This document shows positions 41,901 through 53,900 of a DNA stretch of 64,000 bases, piece by piece. The notes beneath the pieces were generated by a model. That model saw only the letters and a program-made list of their open reading frames with translations. It was not told the origin of the DNA and did no database searches. Every line of letters starts with the position of its first letter. Within the stretch, counting starts at the first letter, position 1. This DNA is from Calamus simplicifolius. Lineage: Eukaryota; Streptophyta; Magnoliopsida; Arecales; Arecaceae. The translations under genes were made by a program, and so were the position numbers. The stretch is taken from the NCBI GenBank assembly GCA_900491605.1, contig UESW01005076.1, positions 372,001 through 436,000 of the forward strand, given 5' to 3'.

Positions 41901-44900
41901 CGATTTCGAGATGGTAAACCTTGCTTAAATATAAGTTTTTTAATGGAATTTGTCTCTCTCGTAAAAGCATCTTCTTAGATTAGAAGGGCATACTAACAAT
42001 AATGAGTGAGTCATTAAGCCCAATTAATCCAAGTTAATTTTCTATTTCTTAAAACAACTAATTGTTTCATCAAGTCGCAATCTATAAATGTCTTTATTTA
42101 CCTTCAATAATCTAATGTTTATTGCCAAGATGATGTAATAATGTTTTCTTTCTGATCTTGTCCTTTATGAAAATCAACAGTATTGATTGAACTACAGTTC
42201 ACAGAACCTTCTCTTGCATGTTTTTACAAGCACAGTTGTGGAAGGAGGTTTTAATAGATGAATGGAAAGCAAAGCTTCAAGAACAAGGTTAAAAAGTTAC
42301 TAAGATGCAGGTATGCAAACGAGAGTTTGGAAATCTTCCAAAAAGTTACAGGCTATCAAGGTATGGATATTCAACTAAGAATTGTGCTTGTGCGAAGAAA
42401 CTCGATTCATTGGAGTTTTATAAACACAGATTTCTATACGATGCCTTTTTCTTCAAAAACTACATTGATATCTAAATCCATTGGTGTCCAAAAGTATAGA
42501 AAAATAATCAAGTGCAGTGATGCATTGATTTTGCACCTTGAATGCATCTAAGCTCTCCCTATCGATATCTCAAAATAATAAGAACAACAATGAAGTTATG
42601 TGATCACATATGGCATGCTTGATAAATGTCCTAGCAGAAACATTTCTGACAAGAATTTATTCTAATTAATTTGACTCATGAACTTGAGTTTTTTCTTTGA
42701 GAAATATGACTAATGAACTAAATTATTTTTGTTGAGTCCTGAATGTTAATTATGCCAATGTTGGTTCTTGATTTAGAATTAAAACGGTAGCCATCCTTAA
42801 AAGATAAGTTGCAGGTTAAAATCTGTTTCCAGATAGCACAGCTCAAAGTTTAGAAACAAATCGGACAATATTCTCAAGCTGGTAAAAACTAAAAATAGGG
42901 AAAAAAATGAAAGCTTGGAATCGCAGATTAAGGGGAAAAGAAAGACAACAAATACACTTTAATTGAAGTCTTAAGTGCATAGTGTTATATCAACATGCTG
43001 AAAATCAATATTGTTCATGCACCAATTGCCCAGAGTCGAATCCCACAATCAGCCATCATAGTCTAGACCATGAGTTTTTCTCAACTTTGGAGGCTTGTTC
43101 CACTGAGAGAGGGAGTGGACAACATAGCTCAATGCTGTCGGGATTTCAACCAACCCAATCCCAACCCATATCTAGAACAGAATATCTTATAGGACATCAA
43201 ACATAAGAAAATTGGATTGGGGGGTGGGGAGCAGGAGCAGGGTTCATCCGTGATCATAGGGACCTAATAATGGGACAACGGGCATGATTGCATGAAATAT
43301 ACTAAATTAATCTGTTATTGGAACATACTCACCAGGTTGTTCATAAGCAACACTAAACATCTTCAGAGCTTTTTGAGGTTTGCCCACCATGATACTGAAT
43401 TGATTTAAAACAAAATACTCTAATACTAATTACCACTTTAGACAGTTTCCAAGAAGCATGGATATGATAGAATTAACTTTTGGGCGAGAAAGTTAATTGC
43501 AAAATTTAGGACTAATGTTCAGAGTTAAGACCATAAAGACACTTAAAATTAAGAGAATATTAAACAATGAACCATTGCTTTGTTATGAGATTGCAAATGC
43601 ATAGATTCAAGTGAACAAGAAATAGACCGTACTTGCATGCTAGTTATATGGCTCAATCTCAATTTCCTCAATACAAGGATAAAACTCAATCATATATGGC
43701 ATTCAAGGTACAATGATATAACTTAATGTTGAGCAGAGGAGGGTGTGCTAAACATCAGGCTAGCGTCCCAGGAGTCATCATCCTACACTTGCTCGGCCTT
43801 ACAGAAGGATCCTTGCCTTATCTTTTGTCATAAGATATCTTTTTGTTCATACATATACTCTTTACGTTCATAGCATCTTACAGAATCTCCTTTCCCATCA
43901 AACCAACAGGTGACTGACATAGCATACTCCCTATGTTTTCACACTTCTTTGTATTACCCTTCACAGCATAGTGCAAGAATAATGACCACAAATTAATGTT
44001 TCTGAAATTTATAGAGCATAGTAAAGTTTTTTTCAGAAATTAATTGTTTGATAAAAGCAGAAATCTGTTTTCTTTGCCAATAGAGGCTGACTAAAGCTTG
44101 TAATTTATAGTGCTGGAAGTTATTCAAATGATTACAACTCTGTCCAAAGGGCTGCAACAGTTGCACACAACATCAGGTTACTTTGTAGTTTACATATTTG
44201 ACTTGCTAAACTTCACACTTATTTGCAGATAACGCATCATCAAAATCATTCTAAAGTCTAAAACACAGTTTAACATACAGGCAGCTCCACCCACACCTGC
44301 TGTTTCTCAGTGCAAATATTTGTTGAACACAACAAATATGGAGGAACACCAGATATAATTAATGTAATATAGAACAACAACATCTTGCATGACACATTTC
44401 AACAGAATGGCCTGAAATCATCACAGATATATGGAGCTAATAAATCCAAACCAGCAATTCTACACTTTCTGCAGAATTTCTGGTTTCTGACCCAAACCAG
44501 CTCATTGAACTCTTACCTTCTGAAATTAATGAAATATATTAACAGATTGAAGACACTGTCTATCTTGAACTACTTGACAGTTTTCAAAACAGATTTTAAC
44601 ACTGTGGCTTCTGACAAATACTGGCACATTAAACACCTTGTGTGAATGGTGAAGCATATAAACGGATGGAAAGAACTATGTCTATCTTTAACCTCTTACA
44701 TAATTTTCAAAACAAGTAAATACTGACCCACTTTAAGGGACCTGGTTTGCAGCCATTTATCTCATGCATGCTCAAGTCACCAAACACTGACCAGTGCAAC
44801 ACTGCAGATAAAAGTGCAGCAATAGGTGCAACTCTGCGCTTATTGCAGCTAAGGTGTAGTATCCAAGAAGACCGTACCAATTGCAGCATCATCTGCACCA

Positions 44901-47900
44901 AAAAGTACAAGTAATTTGAAGGCTGTGAAGTTGCAGGAGTTGCATTAGCTAACTAATATATGTAAACAATCTGCACTAACAAAATTAAATGCAAGCAAAA
45001 AATATTGCAGCAAAAGGGTTTTTTATATTCCTAGGTTACTATCCTCTTCCTACCTATGGTAAAATATAATTCTTTGCCTTAACTTGCAGCAATTAAAATG
45101 TTGATGATAACATGGATAGAATCAAGGCTTTAAATCCTATGGGATGAGGATGTCCTGGTTTTTTCACATAACAGGACACCCCGTTGTCGCATCCTATCCC
45201 AATGGCAATCCTGATAGAACATCCCAGTACCCCGGTATCTCTCCCCTTCAATTTTTCTTTATTTCTTTTCTCTTTCTTTTCTTTCTTTCTTTCCTTTTTC
45301 TTCTTCTTTATTTCCCTTATTCCTTGTTTTTTTCCTTCTTTTTCTTCTCTCTCTCTCTTTTTTTCTCTTTTTCTCTTATTTCCTTCCTTTCTTTTTTCTT
45401 CTTTCTTTCCTTTCTCACTTTCTTACTTTCCCCTACATAGCTGGGTTTCGATGTCACACCCTTGTCTCAGTCCCATTTTCCCATAGAAACAGAATGAGAT
45501 AGTTGAGATGCCCCTGTCCCATCAGGACTTAAAACCTAGGACAGAATATGGATAAAAGATTCATGATGTGCCTAAAGGATTAAATATATATCAAGCAATA
45601 ATATAAAGTAACAGTGTATCGATTATTGACTGCAACATATAAGTGAAGCATAGAGAAAGCAATGTGGAGAAACGAACGGTGGGGGTAGTAAAGCATATGC
45701 TCTCAGACTGAGGACACTTTGATAATGGTACAAAAAGGTATGCAAGCCCTAGTAAAGCATTGTCTCAAGACCAGTAAACAACTTAGCCATTTCAAACCAT
45801 TTTGTTTGCTCAATCTATTCCCTTTTACCACTGTTTTTCTTCTTCCACTTTTCATCTTCTTCCAACTGCCCTTTTTCCTTCTCTTGACCTGATTAAATAC
45901 AAATTAGTTCTGATTTAGAATTTATTTATTAATAAGTTTGTTCAATTTTTGTATTGGATTAACCTATAAATTTTAATGGCCATAACTTGAGATATGGCAG
46001 CCCATCTTGGCTCTAATAAATGTATAAATCCAGGTGCCTCCATGAGATACAGCTTTGTGATGCACTTGTTTCATCAAAGGGACATATAACTCAAATTAGG
46101 ATATCATAATTGCAATATAATGAGATTAGGACAGTATCATTTCATCTCACTCCATATATGTATGGTTTGAGAGCTAAGATCAAAATCAATTTAAAGTTAG
46201 CTTAGCATAAGTTCAGGTTCCTATGGTTCACAAATATTATGGCCAAAATATGTAGGAGGGAGACCATACCAAGGAAAGAGACTAAGATATGGTATTGTTG
46301 AGGGGTAAAATCGCCATTGCATCGATAACCGTGCGAAGGGGCTAAGATCAGCCCTGGCCCTCACTTGCTACACTGTGCCCACAAAGAATGAGCTAACCAA
46401 TATGATTCGGCGGATCGAGCAACCCATAGCTCGGCTCAATCCATAGCTCGGCCTCCCCGAGCAATCCCTAGCTCGGCTCCCCCGGGCAATCCATAGCTCG
46501 GCTCCCCCGGGCAATCCATAGCTCGGCTCCCCCGAGCAATTTATTGCTCGGCTCCCCCAGGCAATCCATAGCTCGGCCTCCCCGAGCAATCCATAACTCG
46601 GCCTCTCCGAGCACTCCATAGCTTGACATGCGCCTCCGCAGAACGAAACTGTCTTCACGTCCGGCTTATTTCTTCTGTCATATCTCAGCCACCCTCGTAC
46701 CTCGGCTGCTCAAGCCATGCTTACGTCCCGGCAGCGCGAACTATTTGTGCATTTTGGCCATCAAGGCCGGGTCGTCCCTCGACCGTCCGAACCAAGCCTT
46801 TCCGTGCCCCTACGGAACCTGGCACGGGAAAGCCTAAGTTCAGTGTAACAGAATTTCGAACGATGAATCATATCGAGACGTGGCCTAGGACCTGCAATAA
46901 CGGCTTAGGACCTACACAGTCATCGGATCTTGGGCCATCAGAAAGCTCTCCCAGCCGTCGATCCTCTAATGGATAGGATACGGATCTTACCGGCCTCACA
47001 ACAGCTTGATTCGAATCATCTTCGAATCCCAACAACCTTCGAACCTTTCAGAAGGCGCTCAAAATTCAGGTGATTGCCTATAAATAGGACACTTCTAGAT
47101 TTTCTCAGGTACGCGACTCCTCGCTCAGTCTCAGCATCACTCTCTCTCTTTCACTGCTCCCTCCCTCTCTGCCATTGGCGCTCCACTCGAGCTCCCGATA
47201 GGCCATCCCTGGAGAGACTCTTTAGAGGGGTCCTTCTCTCCATATTTGTTGTCCGTCGATCTCCACTGACTTGAGCGTCGGAGGGTCTTCGCCACCCCCA
47301 ACGCCTCCCGCGTGAGGACTTCTTTGCAGGTCTGCCCAGAAGGAAGCCCAATCAGGAGACCGATCGCGCCCGAGTCGGAGAACAGATTCCGGCGGCAACA
47401 GATTGGCGCTAGAGGAAGGGCCTCAAGTCCCATTAAAACTTGAAGAAAGGAGACAAGAATCTCGATCTTGAAGAGAACCTCTCCAATGGCTAATCGGAGA
47501 AGAGCAACTTCTGAAGCCCAAGACTAGGTCACCTCCCAGAGACCCGATTCGATGAGTATCGTGGCGCCGCCACCGCCACCAGCTGAGACTCTGTCGCCAC
47601 CGGCTGTCCCAGTGACCCAGGACCAGTTCGCCACACTGGTCCAGCAAGTTCAAGCCCTGACCCATCTAGTTCAGGAACGCCTTGCAGCCCCCCCATCCAG
47701 TTACAGCTGCCCCTGCTCCACACCTCCCTGAGAAGGCCGCAGCTCATTTTTCTCTGGCCACCTCTTCTTCTGGTCCGCATGGAGCTGCGGACCCCCCACA
47801 TCGACCCAAGGAGGCCAGATCAGTCCCGCAAGGGAGCTGCGACAAGGATCTCCCCAGACCTCGGCGGGCCTGGTCCCTCTCTCCGGAGTTCTCCCTCCAT

Positions 47901-50900
47901 GATTCGACGCCATCTCCGCACTCTCCTCGTCCGACCCCTCCTCTTATGCCTGAAAAGGAGATTCGCCGACAGCTCCAGGAGATGCGTCAAGAGCTGGACG
48001 CCGCCAAGCAGGCTCATCCGCCTCAGCCTAAGGCGGAGCAGGGTATCCCCTTCTCCAAGGGGATCATGGAGGAAGTGATTCCCTCCCATGTTAAGCTACC
48101 CGCCATCGAGCCCTACCACGGCTCCTCCGATCCCGACGATCACCTCAGCAGTTTTCGGTCGATCATAATGTTCCACGGAGCATCAGATGCGATCCTGTGC
48201 CGCGCCTTTCCCTCCACCCTTAGAGGGTCCGCTCGAACCTGGTTCAACGCTCTGAAACCAGGTTCCGTTGATTCGTTTGACGAGCTGAGTCATCTTTTTA
48301 TCGGCCAGTTCGTCAGCAACCGCCGTCACCGACGAAGATCCGACTCCCTTTCTGAAGTTAAGCAGAGAGAGGGGGAGTCCTTGAGAAATTACCTTGGCCG
48401 TTTCAATAAGGCCATGCTGGAGGTAGACCACCTTAATCATGAGGTGGCTATGTCCGCCCTAACGGATGAAGTTTTGAAGGAAAGCGACTTCTACTTGGCG
48501 ATGGAAGTCAGTTACCCCCCGAACCTCTCCGATATGATGGCCCTGGCAGACAAATACGCCAGAGTCAAAGAATCACGGAGGGCTACCTGCGCCGAGCTGG
48601 CAAAGAAGAAAGAATCCAAGGGCTCGGACAGGCATCGACCTACGCGCCAGCCAAGTCCACCTCGTCGCCAAAGAGCTCCTCCGCCGCTGCCAAGGAATCG
48701 CTCCCGGAGCCCGCCTAGGCGGTTTGACAGATACACCCCACTCACTGTTCCTAGGGCGCAGATCCTCATGGAGATAGAGCGCCAGCTCTCCCGACCAGCT
48801 CCCCTCCGAGGGAACCCAACCCGGAGAGACCCCACCAAGTACTGCCGCTATCACCGGGAGCATGGCCACGATACCGAGGAATGCTGGCAGTTGAAGAACG
48901 AAATTGAGAGGCTAATCCAACAAGGCCGACTGAACCAGTTCAGGAGGGCGCCTGAGGCAGGGCAAGGGGATGATCGGCGGCCCGAACTTCAGCAGCCTCC
49001 TCCAAATCCACCCGTGATCGGCCATATCAATGTGATTGAAGAAGCCGATAGTTCGTCGAACTTCAAGAATGATGAAGAAGGTTCGGCGCCGAAGAAAGCA
49101 CGAACGGGTGAGCTCTCCTTCGACGACGATCTCCGGGAGATACAATTTCCGTATGACGACGCGTTAGTTGTATCTCTCAATTTAAATAACTATGATGTAA
49201 GTCGGATCCTTGTTAATAGTGGAAGCTCCGTAAATGTTCTGTACCTTGATGTGTTCGCCAAGATGAAATTGCTCATGGAAAATCTCCGAGCCATGGACTC
49301 CACCTTAATGGGGTTCATCGGCGATGTTATCATCCCAGAAGGGGCCGTAACTTTAACGGTTCGGGTAGGAATCTGGCCCTGTGTGGCCATTGTTCACACA
49401 GACTTCCTGGTGACCAAGCTTCGGTCGCCCTACAATGCGATATTTGGGAGACCCGGCCTGATGTCCCTCAGAGCCGTCGTCTCCGTTCCGCACCTATCCA
49501 TGAAGTTCCCCACTGGGCGGGGAGTTGGTGTTGTCCAAGGAAACCAAACTATGGCTCGGCAGTGTTTTGTCACAGCCTTCAGTCCAGGATGCCTGAGGTT
49601 GATGGGCTAGATGCTCGGGAGGACTTCGCCGAGCAACGAGGAGAACCAGCCGAAGAACTGATCGAACTATAAAGATTGGGTCGCTACTGAAAGGCGAGTC
49701 CCGGCAGGAACTGATCGACTTTCTCTGAAGAAACGTCGATGTCTTCGCCTGGTCCGCCTCCGACATGCCAGGAATCAGCCCTGATGTTCTCGTTCATCGC
49801 CTCAACGTGGACGAGATGCACCGACCCATCAGACAGAAGAAAAGAAGCTTCGCCCCGGAGCGACAGAAAGCTATCGAAGAGGTCGATAAGCTTATCAAGG
49901 CGAACTTCATTCGGGAGGTGAATTACCCAAGTTGGCTGTCGAATATTGTCATGGTAAAGAAGTCGAACGGCAAGTGGCGGATCTGCATCGACTTCACTGA
50001 TCTCAACAAAGCATGCCCGAAGGACAGTTTCCCTCTCCCCCGAATTGACCATCTTGTAGATGCCACCTCGGGTCATCAGATGCTGACATTCATGGACGTC
50101 TATTCGGGCTACAACCAAATCCGGATGGCCCCCGAAGATGAAGAGAAGACCACCTTCATAACTGACCGAGGTACTTACTGTTACCATGTTATGCCCTTCG
50201 GTCTTAAAAATACAGGTGCCACCTACCAAAGGCTGGTCAACAAAGTCTTCAAAGAGCAAATCGGCCGGAACAAGAGCAAAGAAGCGTCATAGCACGTCGA
50301 GGATCTCTCGGAAAGCTTCGCGACACTCCGTAAATATCGGATGAAGCTCAACCCAACTAAGTGCGCCTTCGGCGTTAACTCTGGAAAGTTTCTCGGCTTC
50401 ATGGTTTCCCAGCGAGGCATCGAAGCCAACCCCCAGAAGATCCAGGCTCTTCAGCAAATGACGCCCCCGGCATCTATTAAAGAAGTCCAGCGCCTGACTG
50501 GGAGAATAGCAGCCCTTAATCGTTTCATGGCTCGATCTGCCGAAAGATGCCTCCCTTTCTTCAAAACTCTTCGGTCGGCTAAGAATTTCCAATGTCTTCC
50601 GAGTATCAAAAATCATTCGAAGATCTCAAAAAGTACCTCGGCTCTCCCCCTCTCCTCAGCAATCCAAATCCTGGAGAAACATTGTTCCTGTATCTGGCTG
50701 TCTCGAAAGCTGCCATCGGCTCGGTATATTGGTCAGAGAAGAAAATAAGACTCAGAAGCCAATTTATTATGTCAGCAAACTGCTCCAAGACGCGGAAACG
50801 AGATATACCCAGATTGAGAAGATGGTGTTGGCTTTGATAACCTCGGTCCGAAAGTTGCGGCCATACTTCCAAGCACATTCTGTGACAGTCCTGACCGATC

Positions 50901-53900
50901 AACCCATCAAGGTGGTAGTCCATCGTCCAGAGACATCGGGGAGGATGACCAAATGGGCCGTTGAGCTAAGTGAACACGACATTTGGTTTCAACTTCGTCC
51001 GGCCATCAAAGCTCAGGTGCTAGCTGATTTCCTCCTCGAATGCACTATCCCGGAGGACGGCTCCACTCCCAACTCCCCCGAACGCCCAAAATCTGACGCC
51101 CGATGGCTCCTCCATGTCGACGGGTCATCCAATGCCCATTGCTCTAGCGCTGGCTTAATCCTCACCAGCCCGAAGGGGGTGACATTCGAATATGCGTCCG
51201 CTTCACCTTCCCAGCCTCCAATAACAAAGCCGAATATGAAGCTCTGCTCGTCGAGCTCCGAATCGCCCGCGACCTTAAAGTGAAGAGGCTGAATGTCTTC
51301 ACCGACTCTCAGCTGGTAGCTAGCTGGCCACGTACGGGCGAGTTTGAGGCTCGAGAGCCGAACATGGTTCAATATCTCCAAGAGGTTCGAAGCCTACTTT
51401 CTCATTTCCCTGAATTTGAAATCATTCAGATTCCGAGATCCGAAAATGTCCGTGCCGACCTATTGTCTCGGCTGGCAACTGCGGAATCGATGGATGCCGA
51501 GCGAAAGTTTCATCTGAAGATTTTGGAGAGGCCCAGCATTGCGGAAGCTAACCGAGTAATGCAAGTTGAGGCCGAACCATCATGGTTCGACCCCATCCTG
51601 AAGTATCTTAAAGAAGGATCGCTCCCAGCCGATCGAAGGGAAGCTAGAAAGCTGAAGTTGCAAGCCACCCACTATGTGCTAATTGACGACCAGCTCTACA
51701 AGCGGTCCTTCTCTATGCCGCTGCTCAGATGCTTTCGCCCATCTAAAGCTGATTATGCCCTTCGGAAGGTACATGAAGGAATTTGCGGCAACCATCTGGG
51801 AAGCCGGTCTTTATGCCACAAGGTGCTGCGTCAAGGTTATTATTGGCCTACCATGCAAAAGGATGCTGACGGCCTCGTCCGAGCTTATGACCCATGCCAA
51901 AGACATTCCAGTATTCAGAGGCTCCCCTCCGCCAGCCTAGTTCCCATTTCCTTCGCTTGGCCCTTTGCCAAGTGGGGAATGGACATTCTCGGCCCGTTTC
52001 CACTTGCCACGGGACAACGAAAATTTTTATTCGTCGCCATCGACTACTTTACAAAATGGGTCGAGGCGGAAACAATTGCTCAGATAACTGAAGCTCGAGC
52101 CAAAGACTTCGTGTGGAGATCCATCATCTGCCGCTTCGACCTTCCACACACCATCATTACTGACAACGGCAAACAATTCGACAATCCGAAGTTTCGTCAG
52201 TTCTGCGAGGAGCATGGGATCCAGCACTGCCTTTCCTCGATCGGGCATCAACAAGCTAACGGAGAAGCCGGAGTAACTAACCGAACCTTGCTTCAAGGGA
52301 TCAAAACTCGGCTCTCCAAAGCCCGAGGCAGATGGGCGGACGAATTGCACCATGTCCTATGGGCCTACCGCACCATCCCAAGAGTGTCCATGGGCGAGAC
52401 CCCATTTCGAATAGCCTTCGGCACAGAGGCCGTCATCCTCGTGGAGATAGGACTCCCGTCCCTGCAGGTGGAAAGCTACTCAGAGGAAGCCAGTGATGAG
52501 CAGCTCCACACCAACCTCGACATGATAGATGAGATCAGAGAAAAAGCTCAGATCATAATAGCTGCCTACCAGCAAAGAGTGGCCCATTACCGCGCCTCCA
52601 GAGTCAAAGGGAAAGCTTTCTCGCCTGGCGACCTCGTTCTCGAAAAATATCTGTCTCCAAACCTCTAGAGCAAGGAAAGCTAGCCCCGAACTGGGAAGGC
52701 CCCTACCAAGTAACGAAAGTCATCGGACCTGGTACCTACAAACTACAAGATCTAAGTAGGAGATCCATTCCTCGGACATGAAATTCGGACAACCTCCGCA
52801 AGTATCATCAGTAGGGTACGCCTTCTACAGGCTCGCCTTCTTAATTTTTGTTGGCATATTGTTTTCATGATTCATGGCACGATTACCACAATTATATCAC
52901 CAAAAATCGTAAAGAAAACAGATGCTGCTTACCAATCCTCGGTACGACCGAGTTATCTATTTAAGCACGGAATCTCCAAACCTCGGCTGGGCCGAGCAAC
53001 AAATCTCCGAACCTCGGTTGGGCCAAGCAACAAATCTCCGAACCTCGGCCGGGTCGAGCAATAAAATCTCCGATCCTCGGCCGGGCCGAGCAATAAATCT
53101 CTGAACCTCGGCTGGGCCGAGCAATAATCTCAGAAGCCCCGGCCAAGACCGGAGTGCATAAGCCCTGGCCAAGACCGGAGTGCATAAATCTCGGCCAAGG
53201 CCAAGGAACTTTTCCCACTATTAAAGCCTTGACTCAAAACCGAAACGCATGTCTTGTTATCACAAGTCCCGACCGAGCCAAATAATCTCTAAGGTTCCAT
53301 CCGGATTCGGGCGGCTTACAAGCCCCGGCCGGGTCGGACAGCGCAAAATCCTCGGCCAAAACCGAGCGATATCTCCGCGCCTTAGCCTACGCCAAGTAAG
53401 ATACTATCAAAAGACTCGGACGAACCAAGCGACTTCTTAAACATTCCAAGACAATGAAAGCGCCCCACGGTGCTTCGGTAGAGGTGAACAACCTCCTTCT
53501 ACCCAACAATAAAGACATACGAGCTGTCTCTTTCCGAAGAAACACCTGTTTCGTTCTACAAACGAGACCGTGTTTACCGCGTGAGTCCACAGGACCGCCC
53601 AGGTCTCCCTTTGGCTCGAACAGGAACAAACGGTCTCCCTTTCTGAGGACCGAAAATCGATCTTAGCAAAAAACAAAGCGGCGAGAACGCTGCCAAAGTA
53701 TGCTGTGACACGGGAGCAACAACTCTCGACACAAAAAAGAAACAGGTGCTAAAAAGAAAGAACAAAACTTTCTTTATTTTATTATCAGTAAAATGAATTA
53801 CAACCTCCTGAGAGGCACTACAAGTGCATCATAGCACAGGAAATAAAGACAGGCAAATGACTCGGCCTCACTGTTTCGACCAGCTTCAGTTAATAATGAT

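Larger units (their letters stand above)
46296..47400 (+). repeat. 5' LTR of element 2 (1105 bp)
   Basis: Starts TGTTGAGGGG, ends GGCGGCAACA. Contains U3 repeats (46428-46620), TATA box (47079-47086) and a transcribed part followed at once by the primer binding site. The 3' LTR is 46 bp shorter, mainly through two fewer U3 units. Confidence 0.95.

Noticed and set aside
43332..43393. Exon-like stretch on the minus strand (acceptor AG, donor GTGAGT, open frame with KPQKALKMFSVAYEQP)
   Set aside because: It lies between two methyltransferase exons that join in phase 0; its 62 bases would shift the frame, and the exons on either side already read as continuous protein (..GPLKW then FIEKLLDEG..).
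45144..45486. Two overlapping Phe/Ser/Leu-rich ORFs of about 100 codons suggesting a membrane protein
   Set aside because: They are translations of a polypyrimidine tract; hydrophobicity is a composition effect.
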